The notes under the pieces: model-generated
What the model saw: the letters and a program-made list of their open reading frames with translations, nothing else
The model's database searches: none
What the model was told of the DNA's origin: nothing
NCBI GenBank assembly: GCA_020740775.1
Contig: JAHEWK010000009.1
Coordinates: 62,001-126,000 of the forward strand
From: Ilyonectria destructans
Taxonomy: Eukaryota > Ascomycota > Sordariomycetes > Hypocreales > Nectriaceae
Length of the DNA stretch: 64,000 nucleotides
Reading direction: 5' to 3'
Program-made: the position numbers and the translations under genes
Shown: piece by piece, positions 50,841 through 62,570 of the stretch
Position numbering within the stretch: position 1 is the first letter of the stretch
How the letters are laid out: each line of letters opens with the position of its first letter

Positions 50841-51835
50841 ATGACTCACAAGAATGTACTCATCACTGGCGCCGCCGGCTTCCTTGGTCCCATCCTCGCA
50901 TGTCGACTGCTTGAGGACTCGACGTATCACGTCTACTTGACAGACTTAGTACCCCCTGGGTCCCCGAGAACTGTTCCAACCCCCAGAACTGCTTCACTAC
51001 TCAGGCCAACCTGACGGACCCCGCGTCCTTGACCAGGTTGCTCTTGACAACCCCTGAGTGGCACGCTATCTTCATCTTTCACGGTATCATGTCCGTTGCC
51101 TCCGAGGAACACCCAGATCTCTCCCTCAAAGTCAACGTTGACGCCACCCGTGCCCTTCTTCTCGGCATCGCCGCGCTTAACAAGAATTCCACCAGGAAGC
51201 CCAGAGTCATTTACGCCTCGTCTACCGCCGTTTACGGGACCCCCTACTCACAAGGACTTGTCACAGACGATACCCCGGCCACTCCCAACAGTACATACGG
51301 CACGCATAAGCTCATGACGGAGTTTTTTATTAACGACCTCCACCGCCGTTGTCTCCTTGATGCTTTCAGCATTCGTCTCCCTGCTGTTACTGTCCGCCCC
51401 GGCGAGCCCAGCCGGAGTGCCGCCGCATTTCTTAGCGGTATGGTCCGCGAGCCAATGGCCGGACTCGAATGCATCATGCCGACCAAGGATCATTCTATCC
51501 GGAACGTCATCTGTAGCCCTAGGGTTATGGTCGAGAATTGTGTTCGTGTTATGAAAGCCCCTAGCGACTGCATGCCCCAGCATATCCGGGCAGTCTATAT
51601 GCCTGGTATCATCGTTACGATCCAGGAGATGATAGATGCGTTTGTCAAGGTGTGCGGCAAGGAAAAGTTCAAGTTGCTTCGCGAGGAGCCCGACGCCGCG
51701 GCGGAGAGACTGCTAAGGAGCTGGCCACAGGACGTAGAGTTCGGTAACTCCAAGAAGATGGGTCTCATCTTTGACGAGAGCTGTGAGCAAATTTTTCAGG
51801 AGTATGTCGATAGCTTGGAAAGCCTTCGGGTGTGA
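50841..51835 (+). pseudogene. DenD-like NAD-dependent dehydrogenase, frameshifted
   Basis: An extended short-chain dehydrogenase/epimerase resembling D-erythronate dehydrogenase (DenD). Start at 50841 (MTHKNVLITGAAGFLGPILA, the Rossmann TGxxGxxG). Up to LTDLVPPG (about 50960) the frame is one; from VPENCSNPQNCFTTQANLTD onward another frame is needed, so a single-base loss near 50951-50961 (CCCCCTGGGTCCCC) is the simplest explanation. The rest is intact: FHGIMSVASEEHPDLSLKVN, YASSTAVYG, the Tyr-x3-Lys pair in STYGTHKLMTE, and RLPAVTVRPGEPSRSAAAF, the characteristic DenD-family segment. Could be a sequencing error in a homopolymer-like context. Catabolism of four-carbon acid sugars is the family role. 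Confidence 0.75.
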
Positions 51836-52663
51836 GGTGGACAGCAGATGGAGATAATTAAGGGAGGATTAGGCCACCGGTCGTGTTTGCCACTGGGGAA
51901 AAAAACGAATCCAAGTACACCCTCTGTCGACGTGCCCGGCTTCACTAAGGAAACGACTCAGGACACTGCCGGACAGGACCAGCTTCGACGAGATCTGTCA
52001 CATTCTATGGGTCATAAATGCATCTGCAGGATGTGGATTGCTGGTAGGCAGGAGCTGATGAGCGGCATCAATACCAGATGCGAGCTGGACTTGGAATGAA
52101 ACAAAGTATGATGGTAGCCTACACTCGTCTTCATGCGGATGCAACCACAATAGAAAGTAACTAGTAATTTCAATTCGCGAATCACACTCGATTTACTCGA
52201 TTATAGATGTTCAGCTTATGCCCATGTGTGATCTGGCCCGTTCCAACGGAACGTCGCAGTTCCCAGGTCTCGTCTAGCAGTCACAAGCAAGCCAGCTCAA
52301 AACCCACTAGCTCACGCAAGTTGCCATTAGATGCGTGCAACTATTGAGCAGCCAGCAGTAACCGCATCGTGCAAATAGTCGCACTGGCCACGGACTGAAA
52401 CCTGACGAAATGACTAAAACAAATGTACGCGTCAACTCCCGCCTTTACCACTGAATATGTTTGTCAGGCATATGGGCTCCACATGATCGAATTCTCTCCT
52501 GTTTGAACCAGCAGTTTCAAAAATGCTTCTGATTCTACAAGATATTGAGTGACTATTCGATCCAGATCTTTTCTCTCAAGCCGATGGCGTGTTAGGGACA
52601 GATTTCTCACTCAGCACCTGCTCATACTCGCCCGCCACTCCTCCGACTCCAGCAAGCAAAGCA
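51836..52663. other. Convergent 3' region, no gene seen
   Basis: 828 bp between the DenD-like stop and the YtcJ-like stop. A short frame at 51848-52099 has no motif. Nothing else to report. Confidence 0.35.
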
Positions 52664-54316
52664 CTAAATTGTCTTGGGTTCGTGCTTCACATACCCGCCA
52701 ATGATGCTGTACGTGGGCTCGAGGTCCCGGAAGTCGTACGGGTCATTCACCGTCAGTGGGTCCCGCGGCCAGATGGTCACATCAGCGAACTTTCCGGGCG
52801 TGATATCTCCGCGGATGTCGCTCTCACGGAGCAGCTCTGCGGCTTTGGTAGTGTGCATGGCGACCGCCTCGTCTGACTTGATGGCATGCTCGGGGCCCAC
52901 AACGCCAGCAACCGTGTCGCGCGTAGTCATGCCCCAGATGGAGCGCATCGCGCCAAACTTGCCCACAGGGTAGTCTGAGCCGCCGCCGATGAGGGCGCCG
53001 GCGTCCAGCCAGCCGCGGGCCGGGAAGACGCGGGCGGTGCGTTCCTCGCCAATGTAGAGAGCCTGGACGGCGGCGACGTCGTGAAGCAGGGGCAGCTGAA
53101 TGGTCACGGGAATGCCCATGGCGACGGTGCGGGCCTGGATGTCTGGGTCGGCAAGACCGCCGTGTTCCATGACGAGGGTGCCGGGGGCCAGATGAGGGTG
53201 CCTCTGCTGGAGTCGCTCGTAAACCCCCAGGAGGGTCTCGATGGCCCGGTCACCGTAGGCGTGGGTACCGATCCTCCAGCCTCGCCTGAGCACGGCATCC
53301 ATGGCTTCGACCATCTCGTCAGGCTCCCACATGAGGACACCGCAAAAGTCGGTGCCCCCACAGCAACCCTCATCCGGCCGACCGACATACGGTTCCTTGG
53401 TGGCGTTGGCCTCGATGCCGCCGTCCATGACGAACTTTACGCCCCAAATGGAGAGCCACTCATCATGCTGCAGATGACGATACTGTTCCATCTGGTCAAG
53501 GAGGCTTGCGACGGCGCTGACGGACGTCAAGCCGATGGAGGATATTAATGCGCGTGTCCGGACGTGCAGCTTCCCGGAGTCGCGGGTGGCCATGAGTACA
53601 GGGATATCGGTCATGGGCACGGCACAGTCGCGGACACAACCAATGCCAACAGCTGCGTAGGCGGCCGAGGCGCTCTCGAGACCTTTGATGCGGTCGTCCA
53701 GGTTTGAATGGGGCATGAGGCGCAAGACTGGCGTCATCGCCTGGTCCTGTAGCTGGCCGTTCAGACTTCCATCAGCGTTCCTCCCGATCTTGCCACCTGG
53801 CGGCGCCTGCGTATCGATGGCGATGCCTCCCAGCTCCAGGGCAAGCGAGTTAACAACAACGTTGTGACCGCCGCGCTTGAGCAGGGTGGGGTGCACGGTG
53901 GAGGCCCGGTCGAGTTCCGCAGCCGTCGGGAATCGCCGCTCCTTGAGATTGTACTCTTGCCAATTGGCGGTTGTGGTGATCCAAGAACCTGGTTCGGTTT
54001 GGGCGGCCCGCTCGTAGAGGAGATTCACCATCTCATCGACGCATGTGGCCAAGTGAACAGGGACATCAAACTGGCTGAGACCGGCGAAGATCATGTGCGT
54101 ATGCGTGTCGTCAAAAGCCGGGAGCACCGTCTGCTCGGGCTCGTCTATAACACGAGTATCAGGTCCAATGCAGCCGTCCAGGCCGTTCAAGTCTTCGGAC
54201 AGAGCCCATACGCGGCCACAATGGAGAGCTAGAGACCGATAGGCTGGGGCTTGTCGTTGTAATGAGTGGATGGTCTTTGCGCGAATGACCATGTCCGCTT
54301 TGATAGAGGGCACCAT
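52664..54316 (-). CDS. Amidohydrolase, YtcJ-like (amidohydrolase 3)
   Basis: A 550-residue single-exon metal-dependent hydrolase. Motifs: the metal ligand pair in LPAFDDTHTHMIFAG (about residue 70), a Lys in VKFVMDGGIEANA (about 295-305; the lysine that bridges metals in this family), THAYGDRAIE, LVMEHGGLADPD, and the C-terminal SDYPVGKFG with the catalytic Asp. The C-terminus folds back (ITPGKFADVTIWPRDPL), as usual. Substrates in the YtcJ group are poorly known (amides, formamides, exoenzymes among them). Intact; the only apparently intact large catabolic enzyme at this end of the window. Confidence 0.85.
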   Translation of the reverse strand: MVPSIKADMVIRAKTIHSLQRQAPAYRSLALHCGRVWALSEDLNGLDGCIGPDTRVIDEPEQTVLPAFDDTHTHMIFAGLSQFDVPVHLATCVDEMVNLLYERAAQTEPGSWITTTANWQEYNLKERRFPTAAELDRASTVHPTLLKRGGHNVVVNSLALELGGIAIDTQAPPGGKIGRNADGSLNGQLQDQAMTPVLRLMPHSNLDDRIKGLESASAAYAAVGIGCVRDCAVPMTDIPVLMATRDSGKLHVRTRALISSIGLTSVSAVASLLDQMEQYRHLQHDEWLSIWGVKFVMDGGIEANATKEPYVGRPDEGCCGGTDFCGVLMWEPDEMVEAMDAVLRRGWRIGTHAYGDRAIETLLGVYERLQQRHPHLAPGTLVMEHGGLADPDIQARTVAMGIPVTIQLPLLHDVAAVQALYIGEERTARVFPARGWLDAGALIGGGSDYPVGKFGAMRSIWGMTTRDTVAGVVGPEHAIKSDEAVAMHTTKAAELLRESDIRGDITPGKFADVTIWPRDPLTVNDPYDFRDLEPTYSIIGGYVKHEPKTI

Positions 54317-54955
54317 GATGAGAGCGGATGCGGGCTGGGTGGAAATGCAACTTGGTAGGAGAGATAGCCGGATAGAGTCAATAAGACAACAAAAGATTGT
54401 GTGCTAGGCGCATCCGGAGGGCCTGTGGCTATTGGACTAGCTATTGTGTACTTGGTGGTAGTCAACGTATGTTTCTACTCCTAGATATACCTTCTTAGTC
54501 GTCTATGGATATCCCAGAAGGCGGACAGCACTACCGTCTTAACCGCGATCTCCGTCCCGATCTCGCCGTATGTCAGTCGCTTGGTGCTCGGCCCGCACCC
54601 CGCGAACCCAATGTAGCATGGCCAAACCCAAATGGTGCTGAGGCACGGCCGTCGGCGGCTATGGGCGCCGGCTCCGATGGAATAGCGGTTCAGACCACGA
54701 TCCACACCAAGTCGGGTCAGATCGCCGAGCCCCGACCCCCAATGCGAAGACCCCCTTATTCCTCACGTGACTTCCTGTCCTGGAGCCCTGGTGTTCCAAC
54801 ATGCCTCCAACTCAACAGATTTAGGCAGTGATTTTCAGCAATCAGCAATAATCGCCGATCTATAATTTCATCGCTAAATTACAGTGTAGGTTATAATTAG
54901 TACTATATTTTAGTGTATTTTTTGGAGGTTATTAAGCAGTAGAATAAAATAATAT
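54317..54955. other. Gene 5' region grading into AT-rich island
   Basis: Up to about 54830 the composition is normal; one plus-strand frame (54505-54831) has no motif. After 54840 the AT-rich island begins and continues to about 63120. Confidence 0.4.
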
Positions 54956-55186
54956 TATGTTGGATCTGTTACGGTTAATTCAATCTGATAAATAGGGATT
55001 AATCTAATAATAATAATAATGATATTAATAATTGCTTGTCCTCGTTATCTAAATCAGCTGGAAGAGGAGTTATTATACCCCCCCATTCTAGCTAAGGTCT
55101 ATATAATAAGGAGAAGTAATTATTAATATTATAATTAATAAAAACACTATTATATTAATTAAGTTAACTGTAATAAATCCAATATA
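54956..55186. mobile_element. Small inverted-repeat element (MITE candidate)
   Basis: Arms 54956-54983 and 55159-55186 are reverse complements over 28 bp apart from a few C/T or G/A differences (core GGATCTGTTACGGTTAA versus TTAACTGTAATAAATCC). Outer TA dinucleotides flank both ends, which would fit a TA target duplication. 231 bp, no coding capacity. The differences are all transitions, as RIP would give. Confidence 0.5.
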
Positions 55187-55285
55187 TATTATAATAAATG
55201 AAATATCCTAATAAAGTATATAAGGTTAAGTGGTATATATAGATAAAAGGTAAATAGTATAAGATAGTATAAAACAACTTATATT

Positions 55286-55680
55286 TATAACAGTTGGATC
55301 TAACCTAGGAATATAGGGTAGGTCCGGTGGCGTAGTATTTATAATTAAGTAGATCAGGATATTATAGTAAGCAATATAGGTTACAGTCTGGTAATAGTAG
55401 AATAGTAGATTTAATATAACTAAGTATATTAATAGCTAGTAAGGCTATTTCTATAAAAGTGCTAAATAACTGTATCTATATACTAAATACCTTATATAGT
55501 CTTAGTAGTACTTTTATAAGGCTTATTAATAAGACTGTCAGTCTTATTAATAAGAGTTATAAGTAGAGTATTAATATTAGTCTATTATATATAGGCCTTC
55601 GGGCTAATAAGAAGGAAAAAAGTGGGTACCGTTATAGTTCTGCTAGTTGTAACTGCCTAGTCTCAACCTGGGCTGTAATA
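55286..55680 (-). repeat. Left (3') LTR
   Basis: 395 bp, direct repeat of 61653-62047, starting TATAACAGTTGGATCTAACC and ending GGGCTGTAATA. The TATAAC...GTAATA ends fit a TG...CA LTR after G-to-A and C-to-T change. Confidence 0.9.
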
Positions 55681-55779
55681 TAATATCTCCCCTCTAATAG
55701 TCTTATCCTTAAGATCTATATATAAAACTGTAGCCCCTAAGGGCGTTAGTTTATCTGTAACCTTATTCCTTATTCCTTT

Positions 55780-56340
55780 CGAAATGCTGATATAATATCC
55801 AGCTATATTTCCAAAAAACCATCCGTCAAGAAGAAGAGTTCTACTGAGTCTCGCTATACCTAAATCTTACTTATTGAAGAGTTTGGTTATAATAGTATAC
55901 CTTACTTATTCTGCTTATTAAAGGGATTTCGGTGTTATATTGCAATAATATCAAACTGTTATTTAGAGTATATCCGCCGGAATCAAGCTTGCAATGCGTC
56001 GGGAATTTCCGTGGTGGTTGGTAGGTGTTAGGTGTTGTGCATACTTCTGTATCTCCAGGCTGATAGTTGGGTAGCAAACCGAATTATCGCGGAGAAGTAT
56101 CGTATTAAGCATAAGGAGGAGGCTACTGAGGAAGCCCTTTTAAAGTCTTATAAAGTATTTAAAATTGTATAGAAGGAGATTATAAATAGTTTAAATTAGT
56201 TAGCTTGCCTGTAGAAGCAGTATAACTAAGTAATCTCTTATAGTAAGAAGCTAGTCTGTTATAGTATTTACTCTTTAGATAAGTTAGATATAGTGGAGTA
56301 TATGAATTTAGAAGCTGTAATTAATATATAGTCTTTAGTT
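55780..56340 (+). pseudogene. Relic ORF in opposite orientation inside the gypsy element
   Basis: A plus-strand frame, opposite to gag-pol, readable over stops: KKPSVKKKSSTESRYT, IEEFGYNSIPYLFCLLKGFR, EYIRRNQACNASGISVVVGR, IIAEKYRIKHKEEATEEALL, then a helical Leu/Lys-rich stretch ending EYMNLEAVINI. It resembles a Cys-rich plus coiled-coil protein that I recall as common in fungal genomes, often beside transposons; the resemblance is from memory. Part (55920-56130) is less AT-rich than its surroundings. Confidence 0.45.
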
Positions 56341-57317
56341 TATTTTAATCTTATTAACTGAAGTTCTTTTAATTTTAGTAACCTTTTTTTTATCTGCTTT
56401 TAATATTATTAATAGAAGTTCTTTAGAAGGTATTATATATAGATAAGATTTTTAGCTGGTTTCTATTAGTTATTACTTTCTGGGTAGTTTTTCTATTTAA
56501 TAAGGTACTTAATTTTATTATTAACTATTTATATCTTAAGAATCTTCTTAACTTTATATTCCTTAGAGCCTTTAACCTCTATTTTATATTTATTACTAAA
56601 CTTAGCTATAATATTACCTTCTATACTCTTAAGAAGTAAGATATAGAAGATAGAGTAAAGTCTGACTTTTAGTAATAAGTCTAAATAGTAGTTATTTTCT
56701 GAGATTTTTTTAAGAATTTTATAGGGGCTAATATATTTATAGTTTAGTTTTTTATTTTATTATTTTATTTTAATATTTTTTATAGCTAGAAGGATTATAT
56801 CTCCCTCCTAAAAGGATAGTCCCTTTATCTATTTCTTATTATAATATTTTCTTATCTAGTTTCTAATAAATTTAAATTCAGTCTTTATTTCTTTATATAG
56901 ATTTTTTAAATTTTCTATTATAAGAATAGCTTTAGGGATAATTAATCTATCTCAGCTTATTCTATAGGTATTAAGGGTAAGTCTAAAGTTAGTATATACT
57001 GAAGTAAGCTTTATACTTTTATATATAGATATATTATAGCTTAGCTATACAGTTGGGAGCTTTTTAATTTAGTTATTCTATTTATAGTTAATATAGTATT
57101 AAAGATATTATTCTAGTATTTAGTTTATTTATTCTATCTGACTGTCAGTCTGTAGTTAGAAAGCTATTAAGAGTCAGTAGTTTAATTCTATATAGTCTAT
57201 TAAGCTTTATTAAAACTTAGAAGTAAATAGTAGTCCTCTATTGGAGAGAATTTCTATTAGGAGTCTGTAAATACTAATAATATTTTATAAGAAGATATAG
57301 GCAAATTATTCTATATC

Positions 57318-57480
57318 TATTGATTTCTAGTAGGGTATAAAATAGGAAAATTTTATAAGTCTATCTATAATAATAAGAATGCTATTATATATAACTCCAG
57401 TTGCGGGGTCTTCTAATAGGGGTAGTTTTATAATAAAATCTATAGTAATAGAATTCTATAGTTACTTAGCGACTGATAGG
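57318..57480 (-). pseudogene. Integrase core relic
   Basis: Minus-strand translation gives NSITIDFIIKLPLLEDPATG followed by YNSILIIIDRLIKFSYFIP, matching the gypsy integrase catalytic core around its first two acidic residues (family pattern DFI-LP...VVDR-TK-HFIP). Confidence 0.8.
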
Positions 57481-59064
57481 GGTTGCAGTTTTCTATATAG
57501 TTTATAGTATTAGGCTTTAGTTTTATTATAAAGTAGGTACTATTTAGTAACTTCTTATATAACTTTCTTTATCTTAGGAAATTAATATATTATTTTAACT
57601 TATTTAAGGGTTTTATTAACTTTCTGATATCTATATAATAGGTATTTATAAATTTCTTATATAAGCTAGTACTATAGTTCTTTAGGAATCTATTATTTAT
57701 TTATATATTCTCCTTTAGGTAGTATATTATTATACTTCTGGATTTATTTAAGTAGTGGGTTTTCTTATTCTACTGTATATATTGCTATAAGGGTCCGGTG
57801 TAGTATTTCTATTACTCAGTTAAATTTATAGTATTTAGATAGTCTTAGTCGGCTGGGTTTATAATTTTTATATTCTATTCCTCCTTTATATATATATATA
57901 TTTGCTGAGGATATATTATAGGTATTTCTTATATGTTCCTATATAGCTTATATATATATCTATAATATTTCCGTAAAAGTACTAGTTAAGCTTTCTTATT
58001 AATAACTAGGGGTTTCTATAGTGGTTTCCTCTATAATAGTAGGATATTATATATAACTATTATAATCCTATAGGTATAATTTTACTATTATACTACTGGA
58101 TCTTCTGTAGTCTAGGGTTAGTATTATATATCTAATTCTTAAAGCTCTATTTGGGTTATATAAGGAGCTTTATCAGTTCTTCTGGTACCTATATCTGGGT
58201 TGCTATTATAATAAACTTCTATTTAAGGTATCCTTTAGGTATAAAGTATAGAAGTTATTTATTAATTTTAATTTTACTGGTATTAAAGTTATATTATTAA
58301 CTAATAGTATCAGCTTATCTATTTTCTAATTCTTTCCTATAGATAATTATATAGTTAAATTCTAAGAGGTATTTAGCATATTGTAATTATTATCCGCTAA
58401 GTTTTTATATAGTTGTAAAGTATATAATATTCTTATAGTCTATATAGACCTTAATTTTATATTTACTTTCTAGGAGGTAGTATTAAAATTCCTTAAATAA
58501 GTTAATAATTGCAAGGAATTCTTTATTATAGATAGGGTAGTTAAGTTTAGTACTATATATTTTATAAGAAAAGAAAGTAATAGGGTATAATAGTCTATTA
58601 TTATCCCTTTAACTAATCTAAATACCTTATATAAAGTCCAATAAGTCTATCTTGAGTTCGATTTCTTATTTAGAGTTAAAAGTAGTTAGTATGGATTTAC
58701 TTAAAATAAGATTTTTAATAGTATTAAATACTTTCTCTGCAGTAGTATTCTATCTGAAGTCTACTTTTTTTCTAATAAGTTTAGTAAGTAGTATAGTATA
58801 GCTACTGAAGTCTTTAAGGAACCTTTAGTAGTAGTTAGTAAATCTAAGGAATAATTATACTTTCTTAATATTTATTAGTTTTAGCTATTTACTAACTACA
58901 GTAATTTTCTTTAAGTCTATTCTAATCTTATTATATAAGATAATATATCTAAGAAACTCTACTTCTAAAGTGTAGAAGTTGCTCTTCTCTAGTTTAACTA
59001 GTAGGTTTATATCTTAAAGTACTTATAGTATCTTATAGATATATTCTATATATTCTTCTTCTAA

Positions 59065-59112
59065 GTTGGAGAAGATTAGAATATTATCTAGGTAGTATAT
59101 AATAAATATATC
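59065..59112 (-). pseudogene. Reverse transcriptase active-site relic
   Basis: Minus-strand translation reads FIIYYLDNILIFSN, the YxDD box of Ty3/gypsy reverse transcriptase with the second Asp changed to Asn (GAT to AAT, a G-to-A transition). Confidence 0.85.
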
Positions 59113-60379
59113 TAGATACTTATATAGTATATTATTAATTATTTATTGAAATATAGCTGGTATATTTATAAGTTTAAAGGGTATAATAAGATATTTATAA
59201 AGTCCAAACTTGATTTAAAAGGCAGTTTTCTATTTATATTCTTTCTTAATATAGATAAGATTATATACTCCCTTTAGATTTAATATTATAAATACCTTCT
59301 TACTATAGAGTCAGTTCTTAAGCTCTATAATAAGAGGTAATAGAATTTGATTTTTAAGTATAATATTATTTAATTATTAGTAGTCTATAATAAGTTGGAG
59401 CTTATTATTCTTTTTAGGAATAAATATAACTGGATATCCAGCTAATAACTTAGAGATCCTGATATATTCTTTCTGTAGTATATCTTCAATATATTCTTTA
59501 AGTATATCGAGTTATATTTTATTAAGATTAAAGATTTTATAAAATATAGATATTATTCTATCTTTTAGTATAATTTTATAGTTCTATTAACTGAATTTGG
59601 GTAGTTCTATCTTAAGTTCTTCTATAAAGAGTTTTTTATAGATTCAGTACTATACTAGTATATTCTTAAGTTATTCTTCTTTAGGTATTTTCTTATAATC
59701 CTTAAGGTTCTTATTTATTTATATAAACTATTATTAAAAGCATCTAATTATTCTTTAGAGTTATATTTTCTTATCTTTCTGGTATTTATATTATATTCCT
59801 TTTAGTAGTGCTAAGGTATCCGTTATATCCTTATATGAATTCTCGCTCTTACTATTTTCAGAAGTTGGGATTAGAGATCTCTTATCTTCTGAGTTATTTT
59901 TATCGTCGCTGGAGAGTATATTATTATAATTAATAAATATCTAGCCAGTTCTCTAGTTAAACTGTAGGTTATATTTTATCAGCTATAGGTACCTAAGAAT
60001 AATATTATAATACTTTATCGGTATAATATCGAGGGTAACTTCTTAATTTTATCTATTAACGAATATCTTCAGGTAATTAACCTGTCGAGTTATCTATCTG
60101 TTATTATATTTAAAGTTATCGCCTTTGAGGTTATGTTATCTTTAATTACTTTGGTGGTTCTTTGGATACATAGCTCGAGGATAAGTGCGCTATTAAGGCA
60201 TTCCTCTTCCCACTTTATATTATTCTTATAGGCTCCGTTGAACCCTCTATTATAACTACTCCGGGTTATAGCAATAGTCTTGGATCGAATAGCAGTTTGA
60301 GGTTCGTTATTGCTATTAGAGTGCTGGTAGTTAGTAAATTATATATACTTACCTTCTAGCACGGGCTTATACTTTTAGT

Positions 60380-60445
60380 TGGATTTCGGGGCGCAATACT
60401 TACTTTTAAAGTGGCCTATCTTTCTGCAGTTCTAGCACTTAACCT
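60380..60445 (-). pseudogene. Gag zinc-knuckle relic
   Basis: Minus-strand translation reads KC, stop, NCRKIGHFKSKYC: a CCHC knuckle (C-x2-C-x4-H-x4-C, with one extra residue or a changed position), typical of the nucleocapsid part of gag. Confidence 0.75.
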
Positions 60446-61652
60446 TCAAATAGTCTTTCTGGGCAGCTCCTAATTCTATAGGTCCTGGTGCTATTCTGTA
60501 GGAGGTATTACTTTAGTATTTCTTACTGTAATTAGAGTGGTTTTTCTTATTCTTCTAACCCTTTAGGTTTCCTTTTTGCTTTTTAATATATCGTTTAAAT
60601 AGTTAATTATTAATAGTAATATAGAGGTATATATAGGTATTAAATTCGGTCGGTAGGTTAAGAATCTTATAGATCTTATTCTTAACTTTATCCTTTAATC
60701 CTTAGTAGAATCTATCTACTATATTCTTATTATTCCAGTTAAGCTTTACAGATAGATATTAGTATTCTATAAGGTACTCTAATACTATTTTTATCTACTT
60801 TAACTTTTAGATTTATATAAGTACTTTATATTTCTTATTCTATTCTCTATATATATTTATAAGTAGTTATTTATATATATTAAAGCTATTAAATAATATA
60901 GTAGTTTCTAGTTTATATTAGTTAGGTAAGTTCTCTATAAAGTCTCTTAGAGTTGGGCCTATTCCTTATTAGGCCTTACCTTTTAGTAGTTCTATAGTAT
61001 ATTAAACTTTCAGTAACTTATTGCTAAATACAGTTAGATAGTATATATAGTAGGACTTAAGCTCGGTAAGATACTCTTAGAGCTCCTTAAGTATACTATT
61101 GAACTTCCTTAGCTAGAGTAATTTAATAGTTTTACTAATATTGCAAGATCTTAAGACGCTTAGGGCAATAGTAAAACTATTAAATTATTCTATATACCGG
61201 GCTTATTCGATATAAGTATAGAATTACTTATTAGTAAGGTTAATAATATATCCTTCTAGTGCTATAATAGTTACCAGCAGTATTAGATCCAGGGCTGCTA
61301 TTTATACTATATTAAGATTCTATATCTTATTATATAGGGCTTAGAACTTTTCGTTATTTTATACCTTATTAGTTTTAGCTGTATCGGTTAAAGTATCTAC
61401 TCCCTAATAAAGTTAAAGATTTTCCTTATAAAGCTTTTTAAGTTCTTTGCTTATTTCTTCTTTATCTGAGGAGGATTCCTTATTACCTATAGTATTATTA
61501 CTATTATTATCCTTTAGGGTCTTTAGGTATATAATACCTTTTCCCTTAGAGAAAGCAGAGGTATTAGTTAATAGAGTTACTAGAGCTATAATAACTAAAT
61601 TAGGGTATTACTTAGGTCGATATAGTAATATACTGAATAAGAGCTATCAATA

Positions 61653-62047
61653 TATAACGGTTGGGTCTAACCTAAAGATATAGAGTAGGTCCGGTGGTAT
61701 AGTATTTATAATTAAGTGGATTAGGATATTATAGTAAGTAATATAGATTACAGTCTGGTAATAGTAGAATAGTAGATTTAATATAACTAAGTATATTAAT
61801 AGCTAGTAAGGCTATTTCTATAAAAGTGCTAAATAACTGTATCTATATACTAGATACCTTATATAGTCTTAGTGGTACTTTTATAAGGCTTATTAATAAG
61901 ACTGTCAGTCTTATTAATAAGAGTTGCAAGTAGAGCACTGATACTGGTCTATTATGTATAGGCCTTCGGGCTAATAAGGAGGAAAAAAGTAAGTACCGTT
62001 ATAGTTCTGCCAGTTGCAACCGCCTAGTCTCAACCTGGGCCGTAACA
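61653..62047 (-). repeat. Right (5') LTR
   Basis: 395 bp, direct repeat of the left LTR, ending CCGTAACA, the less altered of the two copies. Confidence 0.9.
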
Positions 62048-62138
62048 ATATTTAATATAAACTGTATTATATTAAGTCTTTAGTAATAGATATAGCAGAT
62101 TTAAGAATTTATTTTCTTATCTAAAGTAACTTAATATT

Positions 62139-62570
62139 TATTACAGCCCGAGTTAGAACCAGACAGTTATAACCAGCAGAACCATAATATACCCACTTTT
62201 TCATATAATATTAAGATTCCAAACTCACTCTATATAAGTAAGCTAGAGTATCTAACTTACTTACCTATAATAAGCTATAAGATTGAACTTACTCTTACTC
62301 AGTAAGCCTATTAAAATAGCTGTAGTATATAAGTATACTTATTTAGTACTTTTATAAAAGATAGCCTTACTAGCTATTAATACAATTTAGTTATCTAGCT
62401 TACTATACCAGCTATATATTACCAGATATAATACTCTTACTCTACTGTATTACCTATTTGCAGTAACTATACTATAACTTACATTTAATATTCTAATCCC
62501 TATTAGGACCTAAACCCTACAATCTATACCTACTCTATACTGACAGTTAAGAATAAGTACAGCTGTTATA
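62139..62570 (+). repeat. Solo LTR of the same family, inverted
   Basis: 432 bp, similar to the reverse complement of the neighbouring LTR: TATTACAGCCC versus TGTTACGGCCC at one end, ATAGCCTTACTAGCTATTAA in the middle, and CTGTTATA at the other. It is flanked by ATATT on both sides (62134-62138 and 62571-62575). No internal region is attached, so it is a solo LTR left by recombination between two LTRs. Confidence 0.75.

Larger units (their letters stand above)
55286..62047 (-). mobile_element. Full-length Ty3/gypsy LTR retrotransposon, RIP-degraded
   Basis: A 6762-bp element with two 395-bp direct repeats (55286-55680, 61653-62047) and a 5-bp duplication ATATT on both sides (55281-55285 and 62048-62052). 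Decayed coding order on the minus strand, from right to left: gag CCHC knuckle (about 60380-60445), reverse transcriptase YLDD-type motif (about 59065-59112), integrase core (about 57318-57480). Reverse transcriptase before integrase is the gypsy order. All frames are full of stops. LTR differences are mostly G/A and C/T transitions in a TA-rich background, which I read as RIP. The 5' LTR is the right-hand one. Confidence 0.9.

Noticed and set aside
52589..53548. Plus-strand frames antisense to the YtcJ-like gene
   Set aside because: Shadows of the minus-strand gene, which has all the family motifs.
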